Positions 44,144 to 53,867 of a stretch of 64,000 nt of DNA are shown here, piece by piece (the stretch's first letter is position 1; the number at the start of each line of letters is the position of its first letter). The position numbers were made by a program, and so were the translations under genes. The stretch comes from Aurantiacibacter rhizosphaerae (GTDB lineage: Bacteria; Pseudomonadota; Alphaproteobacteria; Sphingomonadales; Sphingomonadaceae): positions 558,001-622,000 of the forward strand of contig NZ_WUBR01000002.1 in NCBI RefSeq assembly GCF_009807005.1, given 5' to 3'. Under the pieces are notes generated by a model. That model searched no databases, was not told where the DNA came from, and was given only the letters and a program-made list of their open reading frames with translations.

Positions 44144-45934
44144 ATGCAAGTCTATGAAGCACCCATCCGCGATATGATTTTCAATATCCGCGAACTGCAT
44201 GAAAACGATGGCTTCGGCGATCTGGAAGGGTTCGAGGATTTTGACGATGACGTGACGAACGCCATCCTCGAAGAGGCGAACAAGATTTGCCGTGACGTGC
44301 TGCTGCCGATCAACTGGTCTGGCGATCAGCAAGGCTGCAAGATCGAGAACGGCGTAGTCCGCACGCCCGATGGTTTTCAGGAGGCCTACAAGCAGTTCTG
44401 CGAAGGCGGCTGGGCCGGCCTTGGCGTCTCGGAGGAATGGGGCGGCCAGGGTGCCCCCCACGCTGTCGGCAAGATGGTGGAGGAAATGACCTGTTCCGCC
44501 AACCTTTCCTTCGGCCTGTATCCCGGCCTCACCGGCGGCGCGATGGTGGCGCTGGAGGCCTATGGCAGCGACGAACTGAAGAACTTCTACATGCCCAAAA
44601 TGGCCAATGGCGAATGGACGGGCACCATGTGCCTGACAGAATCGCATTGCGGCACCGATCTAGGCCTGCTGCGCACCAAGGCCGTGCCGCAGGATGACGA
44701 CAGCTACCTTGTCACTGGCAACAAGATCTTCATCAGCGCCGGCGATCATGATCTGTCCGACAACATCATTCACCTGGTGCTGGCGCGCCTGCCCGATGCC
44801 CCTCCGGGCGTGAAGGGTATCTCGCTGTTCCTGGTGCCGAAGTATCTGCCCAACGAGCAGGGCAATCCCGGCAATTTCAACAATGCGCAAGCCACCGCCA
44901 TCGAACACAAGATGGGCCTGAAGGCTTCTGCCACCTGCCAGATGTCTTTCGAGGATGCCAAGGGCTGGCTGATTGGCAAGCCGCACCGCGGGCTGGAAGC
45001 CATGTTCGCGATGATGAATACAGAGCGCGTGGCCGTGGGTATCCAGGGCCTTGGCGTGGGCGAAATCGCCTATCAGTCCGCCGTATATTACGCGAAGGAT
45101 CGCCTTCAGGGCCGCTCCCTTTCGGGCGTGAAGAACCCGGACGGCCCTGCCGATCCGATCATCGTGCACCCTGATGTTCGCCGCATGCTGATGACCATGC
45201 GCGCCTATAATGAGGGCAGCCGTGCCGTTTCCGCATGGGTCAGCCGCGCGCTGGATGCAGAACATGCTTCGAAAGAACCTGAAGCCCGCGCACGCGCCAA
45301 GGATTTCGTTGCCCTCATGACGCCTGTCGTGAAGGCGCTGTTCACGGATCTTGGCCATGAAAGCGCGCATCTCGCCGTGCAAGTGCATGGAGGCCACGGC
45401 TACATTCAGGAAACCGGCGTGGAGCAGTTCGCCCGCGATGCGCGCATTGCGCAGATTTACGAGGGCACCAACGGCATTCAGGCACTGGACCTGGTGGGCC
45501 GCAAGCTGCCCGATCGCATGGGGCGCAATTTGCGCAGCTTCTTCCACCCTGTCTCGCAATTTATCGAGGACCACGGTTCCGACGCCAATATCGGCAAGAT
45601 GGTTGCCGGATTGCAGCAGGCTTTCGGCGCACTGCAGCTTTCCACCGGGCATATCGCCCAGAAAGGGATGAAGGACCCGGAAGAAGCCGGTGCAGCCGCA
45701 ACCGATTACCTGCGCCTGCTGGGCTTCGTGGCGATGGGCTACTGCTTTGCCAAGGCGGCTAAGATCGCCCATGCCAAGCTGGAGGAAGGCAGCGATGAGA
45801 AGGCTTTCTACGAAGCCAAGATCATCACCGCGCGCTTCTTCTTCGATCGCCTGCTGCCGCCCGTCATGGCGCAGATGATGGCCATCACCAGCGGCAAGGC
45901 CAGCATGATGGACATGCCGGAGGACGCATTTTGA
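44144..45934 (+). CDS. acyl-CoA dehydrogenase
   Basis: 596 residues, the long form with an extra C-terminal domain. The FAD/substrate region reads MCLTESHCGTDLG, followed by DLGHESAHLAVQVHGGHGYIQETG and the catalytic-base region ARIAQIYEGTNGIQALDL. It introduces the trans-2 double bond and passes electrons to ETF. An AGAGGA site lies before the ATG, 18 bases after the previous stop. Together with the thiolase and the fused enzyme it completes one beta-oxidation cycle. Confidence 0.94.
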   Translation: MQVYEAPIRDMIFNIRELHENDGFGDLEGFEDFDDDVTNAILEEANKICRDVLLPINWSGDQQGCKIENGVVRTPDGFQEAYKQFCEGGWAGLGVSEEWGGQGAPHAVGKMVEEMTCSANLSFGLYPGLTGGAMVALEAYGSDELKNFYMPKMANGEWTGTMCLTESHCGTDLGLLRTKAVPQDDDSYLVTGNKIFISAGDHDLSDNIIHLVLARLPDAPPGVKGISLFLVPKYLPNEQGNPGNFNNAQATAIEHKMGLKASATCQMSFEDAKGWLIGKPHRGLEAMFAMMNTERVAVGIQGLGVGEIAYQSAVYYAKDRLQGRSLSGVKNPDGPADPIIVHPDVRRMLMTMRAYNEGSRAVSAWVSRALDAEHASKEPEARARAKDFVALMTPVVKALFTDLGHESAHLAVQVHGGHGYIQETGVEQFARDARIAQIYEGTNGIQALDLVGRKLPDRMGRNLRSFFHPVSQFIEDHGSDANIGKMVAGLQQAFGALQLSTGHIAQKGMKDPEEAGAAATDYLRLLGFVAMGYCFAKAAKIAHAKLEEGSDEKAFYEAKIITARFFFDRLLPPVMAQMMAITSGKASMMDMPEDAF

Positions 45935-46842
45935 GCGCCGCTCTGGATCGCTTCGCTGGCGGGCTGAAAGTGCCCGCCATCGTCGCGCCCATGTTCTTGG
46001 TATCCGGGCCCGATCTGGTGGTGGAAAGCTGCAAGGCGGGCCTGTGTGGCACCTTTCCTGCCCTAAACCAGCGCACGACGGATGGTTTCGACGAGTGGCT
46101 TTGCGAGATCGAGGAGCGTCTGGGCGATGATGCCGCGCCTTTTGGCGTAAACCTGATCGTCCATCAGTCGAACCCGCGCGTTGAGGCGGATCTTGAGGTC
46201 TGCATCAAGCACAAGGTTCCGCTGATCATCACCTCGCTAGGTGCAGTGCCCGATCTGGTGAAGGCCGTGCATTCCTATGGCGGTCTGGTGTTTCACGATG
46301 TGATCCAGCGCCGCCACGCGGAGAAAGCGGCGGAGGCCGGTGTCGACGGCATCATCGCCGTGGCTGCTGGCGCTGGCGGCCATGCAGGTACTTACAGCCC
46401 CTTCGCCCTCACCAGCGAAATTCGCGAGTTCTGGGACGGCGCGCTGATCCTGTCAGGCTCAATGAGCCACGGCGGCCACATCGCCGCGGCCCAGATGATG
46501 GGCGCAGACTATGCCTATTTTGGCAGCCATTTCATCGCCGCGGCGGAAAGCATGGCGCCGCAGGGCCAGAAGGACATGATGATCGGCGCCAGTGCGAAAG
46601 ACATCTCCTACACCAACAAGGTGACCGGCGTTGGCGCCAATTTTCTCACCCCCAGCCTGGATGCGGCAACCCTGCATGATGCGCCGGGCGAGATGTCACT
46701 GAACGAGGAAGCCAAGGCCTGGAAGACGATCTGGTCCGCCGGTCATGGCACAGGCGCGACACGCGAAGTCCGCCCGACACAGCAGATTTGCGAACAGCTG
46801 ATCGCCGAGTACGAGGGCGCGCGTACGAAATTCTGCGGGTGA
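45931..46842 (+). CDS. nitronate monooxygenase-family flavoprotein
   Basis: 303 residues of the FMN-dependent NPD barrel family. It has the N-terminal VPAIVAPMFLVSGPDLV, the FMN-binding IIAVAAGAGGHAGTYSPF and SGSMSHGGHIAAAQMMGADY segments. True nitronate oxidation is only one activity in this family; some members act on acyl-CoA or enoyl substrates. The start is TTG 45931, overlapping the dehydrogenase stop as TTGA. The placement between beta-oxidation and polyketide genes suggests a lipid substrate, which is inference. Confidence 0.85.
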   Translation: MSAALDRFAGGLKVPAIVAPMFLVSGPDLVVESCKAGLCGTFPALNQRTTDGFDEWLCEIEERLGDDAAPFGVNLIVHQSNPRVEADLEVCIKHKVPLIITSLGAVPDLVKAVHSYGGLVFHDVIQRRHAEKAAEAGVDGIIAVAAGAGGHAGTYSPFALTSEIREFWDGALILSGSMSHGGHIAAAQMMGADYAYFGSHFIAAAESMAPQGQKDMMIGASAKDISYTNKVTGVGANFLTPSLDAATLHDAPGEMSLNEEAKAWKTIWSAGHGTGATREVRPTQQICEQLIAEYEGARTKFCG

Positions 46843-47951
46843 TGGGCACCAACGGCGCTGGTCGCCGTTGGAATATCCGAATGTCCGGAAAAATCGAAAC
46901 CTGCGTCCCGCGTGTCACTGCCATTTCCACGGCTGTGCCTGAATGCGATGTCCATGATCGCTATACCGAATGGGCCGCAAGCCAGTTGAATGATGATCGG
47001 CGCGAAAAGCTGTTTCGCCGCATGGAATCGCGCGGCGGCATTTCCCATCGCTATTCCGTTCTATCCGGCAGCGACGCTAAGCTGGATTTCGGCAGCTTCT
47101 ACAAGGCTGGCGAGGAACCCGGCACGGCGGACCGCATGCGGCGATATGCCGAAAGCGCGCCCGATCTCGCGATGAAGGCGATTGCGGGCCTGCCCTCTAC
47201 CGATGGCATCACCCACATCGTGATCGCCAGCTGCACCGGCTTTATCGCGCCGGGGCTGGACCAATTGATTGCCCGCCGCCTTGGCCTGCCCGCCAGTGTG
47301 GAGCGTGTCTCCATCGGCTTCATGGGCTGCTATGCCGGCGTTACCCTGCTCCGCACCGCGGGGCACATCGTCCGATCCGATCCCACAGCTAATGTGCTGG
47401 CCGTTTCGGTAGAGCTTTGCTCCCTGCATTTGCAGGAAACCGACGATATAGAGCGGCTTCTGGCCATGGGACAATTCGCTGATGGTGCCGCAGCGGCGCT
47501 TGTCAGCGCGAAAGGCGGTGGCCTGGCGCTTGGCGCGGGCGTTTCGCTGGCGCTGGAGGAGAGCGACGAGCTCATCACCTGGACAATCGGCGACAGTGGC
47601 TTTGCCATGCATCTTTCGGGCGAAGTGCCAGGACGGCTGGCCGATGCGCTGGATAATGACGTAACGCGCAAGATCATACTTGGCGACCACGCGCCGCAAG
47701 CCTGGGCCGTGCATCCCGGCGGGCGATCCGTGCTCGACGCGGTAGAGCGCGGGCTCCCCCTCCCTCCCCATGCCCTAGATGCGTCGCGCGGCGTGCTGGA
47801 CGAATATGGCAATATGTCGTCTGCCACCGTTCTCTTCGTGCTGGAACGGCTAGCCCGCGAACGACCGGAAAGCGGCATTGCGCTGGCCTTCGGGCCGGGT
47901 CTGGCGATGGAGGGTTTGCGGTTTGGCTGGATAGATGGCCATGCTGACTGA
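46842..47951 (+). CDS. type III polyketide synthase
   Basis: 369 residues of the chalcone synthase-like fold. The catalytic triad is complete: Cys131 in VIASCTGFIAPGLD, His291 in AWAVHPGGRSVLDA and Asn324 in YGNMSSATVLF. It extends an acyl-CoA starter with malonyl-CoA and cyclises the chain to a pyrone, resorcinol or related product. ATG 46842 overlaps the previous stop by one base; ATG 46881 (MSGKIETCVP) is an alternative and lies closer to where family similarity begins. It is the core of the polyketide module with the next two genes. Confidence 0.9.
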   Translation: MGTNGAGRRWNIRMSGKIETCVPRVTAISTAVPECDVHDRYTEWAASQLNDDRREKLFRRMESRGGISHRYSVLSGSDAKLDFGSFYKAGEEPGTADRMRRYAESAPDLAMKAIAGLPSTDGITHIVIASCTGFIAPGLDQLIARRLGLPASVERVSIGFMGCYAGVTLLRTAGHIVRSDPTANVLAVSVELCSLHLQETDDIERLLAMGQFADGAAAALVSAKGGGLALGAGVSLALEESDELITWTIGDSGFAMHLSGEVPGRLADALDNDVTRKIILGDHAPQAWAVHPGGRSVLDAVERGLPLPPHALDASRGVLDEYGNMSSATVLFVLERLARERPESGIALAFGPGLAMEGLRFGWIDGHAD

Positions 47952-47973
47952 GCGCCTCGATACGGAGGAACTC

Positions 47974-48630
47974 ATGGACGATCAGGCGCTGCCCGAAACC
48001 GTCTATCGCGCGGTGCTCGTCGATCTTGCCAGGGTAAACCGACTAACGCTGGGCTATCGCCCAACGCTCAATTTTCTCGACCGCGCCATGAATGGCCGCA
48101 AAAGCTTCACCCTGCTCGACGTGGGCTTTGGCCAAGGGGACATGCTGCGCGAAATTGCTGGATGGGCAAAATCACGGGGTATCGAGGCCAAGCTTGTCGG
48201 CGTGGATCTCAACCCGCGCAGCCAGTCTGCCGCGAGGGAGGCAACTCCGCCTGAAATGCCGATCGTCTATCGCACCGGCGATTATGCGGATCTGATGGAT
48301 ACGAAGTGGGACTTCATCGTTTCCAGCCTCGTCGCCCACCATATGTCGCATGAGGAACTGCAACTTTTCCTGCGAGTGATGGATGCAGAGGCGCGGGTCG
48401 GCTGGTTTGTAAACGATCTGCATCGCCATTCGGTCAGCTATTTCGGCTATCCAGTGCTGTCTCAACTGGCAGGTCTGCATCGCATCGTGCGCATGGACGG
48501 GCAGACGTCGATCGCCCGATCATTCCGCCCGCACGAGTGGGAAGAGATGCTGGCAGAGGCCAATGTCGCCGGCGCGCAGGTCGAGCGCAACTTTCCCTTC
48601 CGCCTGTGCGTTTCGTGCATAAGGGAATGA
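47974..48630 (+). CDS. SAM-dependent class I methyltransferase
   Basis: 218 residues from ATG 47974 (MDDQALPETVYRA), which has a GGAGG site five bases upstream; ATG 47935 and 47941 give a longer form overlapping the polyketide synthase stop. Motif I is LLDVGFGQGDMLRE, followed by LVGVDLNPRS and FIVSSLVAHHMSHEEL. It probably methylates the polyketide product or its oxidised form. The stop overlaps the following ATG (ATGA). Confidence 0.86.
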   Translation: MDDQALPETVYRAVLVDLARVNRLTLGYRPTLNFLDRAMNGRKSFTLLDVGFGQGDMLREIAGWAKSRGIEAKLVGVDLNPRSQSAAREATPPEMPIVYRTGDYADLMDTKWDFIVSSLVAHHMSHEELQLFLRVMDAEARVGWFVNDLHRHSVSYFGYPVLSQLAGLHRIVRMDGQTSIARSFRPHEWEEMLAEANVAGAQVERNFPFRLCVSCIRE

Positions 48631-49721
48631 CTTTGCCGCTGATCCTTGGCGCTGGTCCTGCCGGATGCGCGGCGGCGATCCGCCTGGCGCAAGGTGGCAA
48701 GGACGTCACGCTGTTGGACAAAGATGAAACGGTGGGCGATCCGCTCTGCGGCGGCTTTCTCAGCTGGCGCACGGCGGAGCAATTGCAACGCCTTGGCGTG
48801 GATATCCATGCCGCAGGCGCGCACCGCGTGCGACGTCTCCGCCTATTCGATGGCAAACGCCGCGCCTCTCTCGATTTGCCGCATGTCGCCTACGGCCTCT
48901 CCCGCCACGCGCTGGATTCAGCCATGCGAACCGTCGCCATGGGCCACGGCGTAAACATGGTGTTCGATGAAATCCGCGGGCTTTCCGAAGGTGCCGCGCA
49001 TGGAAAGGCGCGCGACTGGCAATCATCCGCGATCTTTCACGCCACCGGCAAGCACGATATTCGTGGCCAGTCGCGCCCTCGCAATGCCAAGGATACCGCC
49101 CTCGGCATCCGGCTGCGCCTGCCCGCCTCGCCAGAACGGACCCGCCTGCTGGAAGGAGCGATTGAACTGCATCTTTTCAAGGGCGGCTATGTCGGTATTG
49201 TCCTGCAGGAAGGCGGCTCCGCCAATATCTGCCTCGCCATGCGCAAGAGCGCGCTGGCCGAAGCTGGTGGTTTACCCGAAAAGCTTTTCGCTACTCTGGC
49301 GCGCGACAATCCCGCTCTTGCTGCGCGACTGGGGGACGATTGGCGCGAGGCCTGTCCAGACACCATCGGCGCAGTGCCCTATGGCTGGATTTGCGACACG
49401 ACCTCCCCCGGACTTTACAGGCTTGGCGATCAGGCTGCGGTTATCCCCTCGCTGGCTGGCGAAGGTATTTCCATTGCACTCGCCAGCGGCGTCTGTGCGG
49501 CTGAGCATTATTGCCAAGGCCACTCAGCGCATGACTATCAGCGCAATTTCGCGAAGAAGGCGCGCAAGCCGGTGCGTCTGGCCCGCCTCGCCTGGCACCT
49601 TGCAGAAACGCAAATGGGTGCCCGCGCGGCAATTGCGCTGGCCGGCATCGCACCTTCCGCAATCGCGGTTTTTGCAGACCTTGCGCGCATTGAGGCCCCG
49701 CCCTCTCTTGCGCCACGGTAA
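48627..49721 (+). CDS. FAD-dependent oxidoreductase of the polyketide module
   Basis: 364 residues. The dinucleotide-binding turn LILGAGPAGCAAAIRLAQGG opens the protein, and the second FAD motif is GLYRLGDQAAVIPSLAGEG. It resembles the geranylgeranyl reductase / aromatic hydroxylase group. In Streptomyces and Gram-negative phenolic lipid clusters a flavoprotein hydroxylates the alkylresorcinol ring; a similar role is inferred here. It overlaps the methyltransferase gene and is the last gene of the run, 59 bases before icd. Confidence 0.85.
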   Translation: MTLPLILGAGPAGCAAAIRLAQGGKDVTLLDKDETVGDPLCGGFLSWRTAEQLQRLGVDIHAAGAHRVRRLRLFDGKRRASLDLPHVAYGLSRHALDSAMRTVAMGHGVNMVFDEIRGLSEGAAHGKARDWQSSAIFHATGKHDIRGQSRPRNAKDTALGIRLRLPASPERTRLLEGAIELHLFKGGYVGIVLQEGGSANICLAMRKSALAEAGGLPEKLFATLARDNPALAARLGDDWREACPDTIGAVPYGWICDTTSPGLYRLGDQAAVIPSLAGEGISIALASGVCAAEHYCQGHSAHDYQRNFAKKARKPVRLARLAWHLAETQMGARAAIALAGIAPSAIAVFADLARIEAPPSLAPR

Positions 49722-49780
49722 GGCTCTGCTAGGACGCGCGCAAACCGCACAGATTCAGACAATAGACAGGTAGGCCCCAC

Positions 49781-51010
49781 ATGGCGAAGATTCAGGTCAA
49801 AAACCCCATCGTAGAGATCGACGGCGACGAGATGACGAAGATCATCTGGCAATGGATTCGTGAACGTCTGATCCTTCCCTATCTGGATGTGGACCTGAAA
49901 TATTACGATCTCTCGGTTGAGAAGCGTGACGAAACTGACGACCAGATCACCATCGATTCCGCCGAGGCGATCAAGAAATATGGCGTTGGCGTGAAGTGCG
50001 CCACGATCACGCCTGATGAAGCCCGCGTTGAAGAATTCGGCCTCAAGCAGATGTGGCGTTCGCCCAACGGCACCATTCGCAACATACTTGGCGGCACCAT
50101 TTTCCGCGAACCCATCGTGATCGACAACGTGCCCCGCCTCGTGCCGGGCTGGACGGACCCCATCGTGGTGGGCCGCCACGCCTTTGGTGACCAGTACCGC
50201 GCCACCGACACGCTGATCCCCGGCGCCGGCAAGCTGCGCATGGTGTTCGAAGGCGAAGATGGCCAGAACATCGATCTGGAAGTGCACACTTTCGATCAGC
50301 CCGGCGTCGCCATGACGATGTACAACCATGACGAGAGCATCCGCGACTTCGCGCGCGCCAGCTTCAACTATGGCCTTGATCGTGGCTGGCCGGTGTATCT
50401 GTCCACCAAGAACACCATCATGAAAAAGTACGATGGCCGGTTCAAGGACCTGTTCGAGGAAGTGTTCAACACCGAGGGCTTCAAGGAAAAGTTCGAAGCT
50501 GCCGACATCGGTTACGAGCATCGCTTGATCGATGACATGGTTGCCGCCGCTCTGAAGTGGAACGGCAAGTTCGTATGGGCCTGCAAGAACTACGACGGTG
50601 ACGTGCAGTCCGACATCGTGGCGCAGGGCTTTGGCTCGCTGGGCCTGATGACGTCTGTCCTGATGACGCCGGACGGCAAGACCGTGGAAGCAGAAGCTGC
50701 CCATGGCACCGTCACCCGCCACTATCGCCAGCACCAGCAGGGCAAGGCGACCTCCACCAACCCCATCGCATCCATCTTCGCCTGGACGCGCGGCCTGATG
50801 TATCGTGGCCGTTTCGACAACACGCCGGACGTGGTCGCCTTTGCCGAAACGCTGGAAAAGGTCTGCATCTCCTGCGTCGAAAGCGGCAAGATGACGAAGG
50901 ACCTCGCTCTGCTGATCGGCCCCAACCAGAGCTGGATGACGACAGAGCAGTTCTTCGAAGCCATCGTCGAAGGCCTTGAGGCCGAGATGAAGAAGCAGGG
51001 GCTGGCATAA
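49781..51010 (+). CDS. icd: NADP-dependent isocitrate dehydrogenase
   Basis: 409 residues of the eukaryote-like homodimeric type common in alphaproteobacteria. Family landmarks are [16 protein letters not shown] at the start, [19 protein letters not shown] with the substrate-binding serine, [10 protein letters not shown] and [13 protein letters not shown] for cofactor binding. It oxidises isocitrate to 2-oxoglutarate in the TCA cycle. It starts 59 bases after the polyketide module and probably has its own promoter. Confidence 0.96.
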   Translation: MAKIQVKNPIVEIDGDEMTKIIWQWIRERLILPYLDVDLKYYDLSVEKRDETDDQITIDSAEAIKKYGVGVKCATITPDEARVEEFGLKQMWRSPNGTIRNILGGTIFREPIVIDNVPRLVPGWTDPIVVGRHAFGDQYRATDTLIPGAGKLRMVFEGEDGQNIDLEVHTFDQPGVAMTMYNHDESIRDFARASFNYGLDRGWPVYLSTKNTIMKKYDGRFKDLFEEVFNTEGFKEKFEAADIGYEHRLIDDMVAAALKWNGKFVWACKNYDGDVQSDIVAQGFGSLGLMTSVLMTPDGKTVEAEAAHGTVTRHYRQHQQGKATSTNPIASIFAWTRGLMYRGRFDNTPDVVAFAETLEKVCISCVESGKMTKDLALLIGPNQSWMTTEQFFEAIVEGLEAEMKKQGLA

Positions 51011-51029
51011 GCTTGAAAGGGTCGCGGGG

Positions 51030-52634
51030 ATGACCAAGGCCCGCCTCGAAGTCCGCCAGGCAGAGATCGGCGATATCCGCAAAATCGCCGCTCTCGCCAA
51101 GCGGGTGTACGAAGACTTTGCCCCCTATACGCAGAGCGAAATTCGCGGTCAGTTGAACAACTACCGCGAAGGCTGCTTCGTGGCGTTTCTGGACGACAAG
51201 CTGATCGGCTATTGCGCGTCGATGCTGATCGGCGGCGACAAGGCGCTGCGGCCGCATAGCTGGGACGAGATTACCGGCAAGGGCTATGGCAGCCGCCACG
51301 ATCCCAAAGGTGACTGGCTGTACGGCTATGAACTGTGCGTCGATCCCAAGACGCGCGGCACCCGTATCGGGCGGCGGCTGTACGAGGAACGCCGCAAACT
51401 GGCCGAACGGCTGGAGCTGAAAGGCATCGTCTTTGGCGGGCGCATGCCCAATCTGTCCAGGAGCTGGCGCCGGGTCGAAGGGCCGGATGATTACCTTGAA
51501 AAGGTGATTCAGGGCAAAATTCATGACCCGGTTCTGCGCTTCCAGCTGGCCAACGGGTTTGAGCCGATCGGCATCCTTCCCAACTATCTGCCCGAAGACA
51601 AGCGCAGCCGCGCCTTTGCCACGCACATGGTGTGGCGCAATCCGTTCGTGGATCAGGAAGCCAGCCCCAAGGCCCGCGTGCCGCGCGGCGTGGAAAACGT
51701 GCGTGTCGCTGCCTGCCAAATGCAGGCCCGCGCCGTTAAAGACTTCGACGAATTCATCGGACACGTCCGATATTTCGTTGACGTTGCAAGCGATTACGAA
51801 TCGGACTTCATCCTCTTTCCCGAACTTTTCACGCTGATGCTGCTCAGCGCGGAGGAGGAAGAACTCTCGCCCATGGAAAGCATAGAACTGCTTTCCGACT
51901 ATACGCCGCGCATCCGCGAGGCGTTGAGCGAGATGGCGCTGAAGTACAATATCAACATCATCGGCGGATCTCACCCCACGCGCATGGAGGATGGCGACAT
52001 CCACAATGTGGCGATGGTGTGCCTGCGCGATGGTTCAACGCACGAACAGGAAAAGATCCACCCCACCCCGAACGAGGCATATTGGTGGAACATCCGCGGC
52101 GGGGATTCGGTGGATGTGATCCAGACCGACTGCGGCCCGGTTGGCGTGCTGATCTGTTATGACAGCGAATTTCCCGAACTGGCCCGGCGACTGGCAGATG
52201 AAGGCGCGCGCATCATTTTCGTGCCCTTCTGCACCGATAGCCGCCAAGGTTACATGCGCGTGCGATATTGCGCTGCTGCCCGCGCGATCGAGAACCAGTG
52301 CTATGTGGTGATGAGCGGAAACGTGGGCAATCTGCCCAATGTCGCCAACATGGATATCCAATATGCGCAAAGCTGCATCCTGACGCCGTGCGACTTCCCC
52401 TTCGCGCGTGACGGTATTGCGGCAGAAGCTTCCGAGAACGTCGAGACGCTGACGATCAGCGATGTGAACCTGGCGGACCTTGCCTGGGCGCGCGCAGAAG
52501 GCACGGTGCGCAATCTGGCGGACCGTCGCTTCGACCTTTACCGGATCGAGTGGGAGCAGAAGGGAGCAGCCGGCGATGCGGCAGACATCAGCGGCCCGCC
52601 TCCCCTGCAGCAACATGGCCCCGGCGGCGGTTAA
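51030..52634 (+). CDS. GNAT acetyltransferase fused to carbon-nitrogen hydrolase
   Basis: 534 residues. The N-terminal ~210 residues form a GNAT domain (LEVRQAEIGDIRKIAALAKR, then LCVDPKTRGTRIGRRLYEER for acetyl-CoA). The C-terminal ~300 form a nitrilase-type domain with the Glu-Lys-Cys triad in LFPELFTLM, HEQEKIHPTPNE and GVLICYDSEFPELAR. The same fusion is widespread in bacteria, but its reaction is not settled. It follows icd by 19 bases and its stop overlaps the stop of the convergent gene. Confidence 0.88.
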   Translation: MTKARLEVRQAEIGDIRKIAALAKRVYEDFAPYTQSEIRGQLNNYREGCFVAFLDDKLIGYCASMLIGGDKALRPHSWDEITGKGYGSRHDPKGDWLYGYELCVDPKTRGTRIGRRLYEERRKLAERLELKGIVFGGRMPNLSRSWRRVEGPDDYLEKVIQGKIHDPVLRFQLANGFEPIGILPNYLPEDKRSRAFATHMVWRNPFVDQEASPKARVPRGVENVRVAACQMQARAVKDFDEFIGHVRYFVDVASDYESDFILFPELFTLMLLSAEEEELSPMESIELLSDYTPRIREALSEMALKYNINIIGGSHPTRMEDGDIHNVAMVCLRDGSTHEQEKIHPTPNEAYWWNIRGGDSVDVIQTDCGPVGVLICYDSEFPELARRLADEGARIIFVPFCTDSRQGYMRVRYCAAARAIENQCYVVMSGNVGNLPNVANMDIQYAQSCILTPCDFPFARDGIAAEASENVETLTISDVNLADLAWARAEGTVRNLADRRFDLYRIEWEQKGAAGDAADISGPPPLQQHGPGGG

Positions 52635-53860
52635 CCGCGCAGTATAGCTTCGCTTTCGATCTGCACCGGATCGAAGCCCAGCCCGATAATGCGGGCAGGG
52701 ATCCGGCGCAGCGGCGGTATCGCGTTCAGCAGGCGCACCGGCAGAAACGGCCGCGTAATCGGCTTCTTGCGCGCGAGCACCGGCTCTATCACGCGGTCCT
52801 GCACGAACTTCTGCATCGCCTGCATGCGCGTTACCGCTTTCCAGCGATGGGCCTGAACCTGTGCCAGCAGGGGATCGGGATCAGCGCCCCTGGCCAGCGG
52901 CTCCGCCAGGATATTGGCCATAGCCACCGCATCCTGCACCGCCACGTTGATGCCCACCCCGCCAATGGGGCTCATCGCATGGGCGGCATCGCCGATCGCC
53001 AGCAAACCGGGGCTGTGCCACCGCTCCAACCGGTCCAGCGCCACATCCAGCAGCTTTACCTGATCCCAGTCCTGCAATGCAGCAATGGATCGCTCCATAT
53101 CCGGCAATAGCGATGCCAGATCCTGCCGAAATTGACCGATACCCCTTTGGCGCAAGGCGGCGGCGCCACCCTTGCGGAACAGATAGGCGCATTGGAAATA
53201 ATCGCTGCGTTCGATCGTCACCAGGAACTTTCCTGCCGCCATCGTGCCGAAACTCGCCTGATCGCCGCCAGAAAGCTTGTCCAGACGAAACCAGAACACA
53301 TCCATCGGTGCGCCAATTTGCGTGAGTGGCAGATGTGCCGCATCGCGCAGCACTGATCGTCGCCCGTCCGCCGCGATCACCAGTCGGGCCGGGATCACTT
53401 CACCAGACGCCAGTTCCACCGCCGAAATGCGGCCAGCCCGATCTGCGGTCACACCGATGGCCTCGGCCTGCATGCGCAGAGCGAACGTGGGATAGTCGCG
53501 GCCCTTTTCCGCAAGGAAATCCAGCAAATCCCACTGCGGCATCATCGCGACATAGGGTGCGGCCAGATCTAGATGCCGGAAATCCACGATCCTGCATTCG
53601 TCACCCGCAATGCGCACCGAAATCTCGTCAATGCGGCTGTGCGGGATCTCGAGCAGTTCCTGCAGCCAGCCAAGCTGGTGGAATATCTCCAGTGTCGAGG
53701 GGTGGACGGTATCTCCGCGAAAATCGCGAAAGAAATCCGCATGCTTTTCCAGCACGGTTACCGGGACACCCGCCCGCGCCAGCAGAACGCCCGCCATCAT
53801 TCCGGCGGGTCCGCCGCCCACGATCACCACGGGATGCGAGGCGGTGCCCTCTTCGACCAT
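52631..53860 (-). CDS. UbiH/PHBH-family FAD-dependent monooxygenase
   Basis: 409 residues. It begins with the Rossmann turn VVIVGGGPAGMMAGVLLARAG; the second motif is LAIGDAAHAMSPIGGVGIN, and the NADPH-contact DG motif is AADGRRSVLR. It is a class A flavoprotein hydroxylase. The substrate could be an aromatic or a polyketide; ubiquinone biosynthesis is possible but not shown. The stops of this gene and the preceding one share TTAA. Confidence 0.85.
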   Translation of the reverse strand: MVEEGTASHPVVIVGGGPAGMMAGVLLARAGVPVTVLEKHADFFRDFRGDTVHPSTLEIFHQLGWLQELLEIPHSRIDEISVRIAGDECRIVDFRHLDLAAPYVAMMPQWDLLDFLAEKGRDYPTFALRMQAEAIGVTADRAGRISAVELASGEVIPARLVIAADGRRSVLRDAAHLPLTQIGAPMDVFWFRLDKLSGGDQASFGTMAAGKFLVTIERSDYFQCAYLFRKGGAAALRQRGIGQFRQDLASLLPDMERSIAALQDWDQVKLLDVALDRLERWHSPGLLAIGDAAHAMSPIGGVGINVAVQDAVAMANILAEPLARGADPDPLLAQVQAHRWKAVTRMQAMQKFVQDRVIEPVLARKKPITRPFLPVRLLNAIPPLRRIPARIIGLGFDPVQIESEAILRG

Positions 53861-53867
53861 TCGCTGC

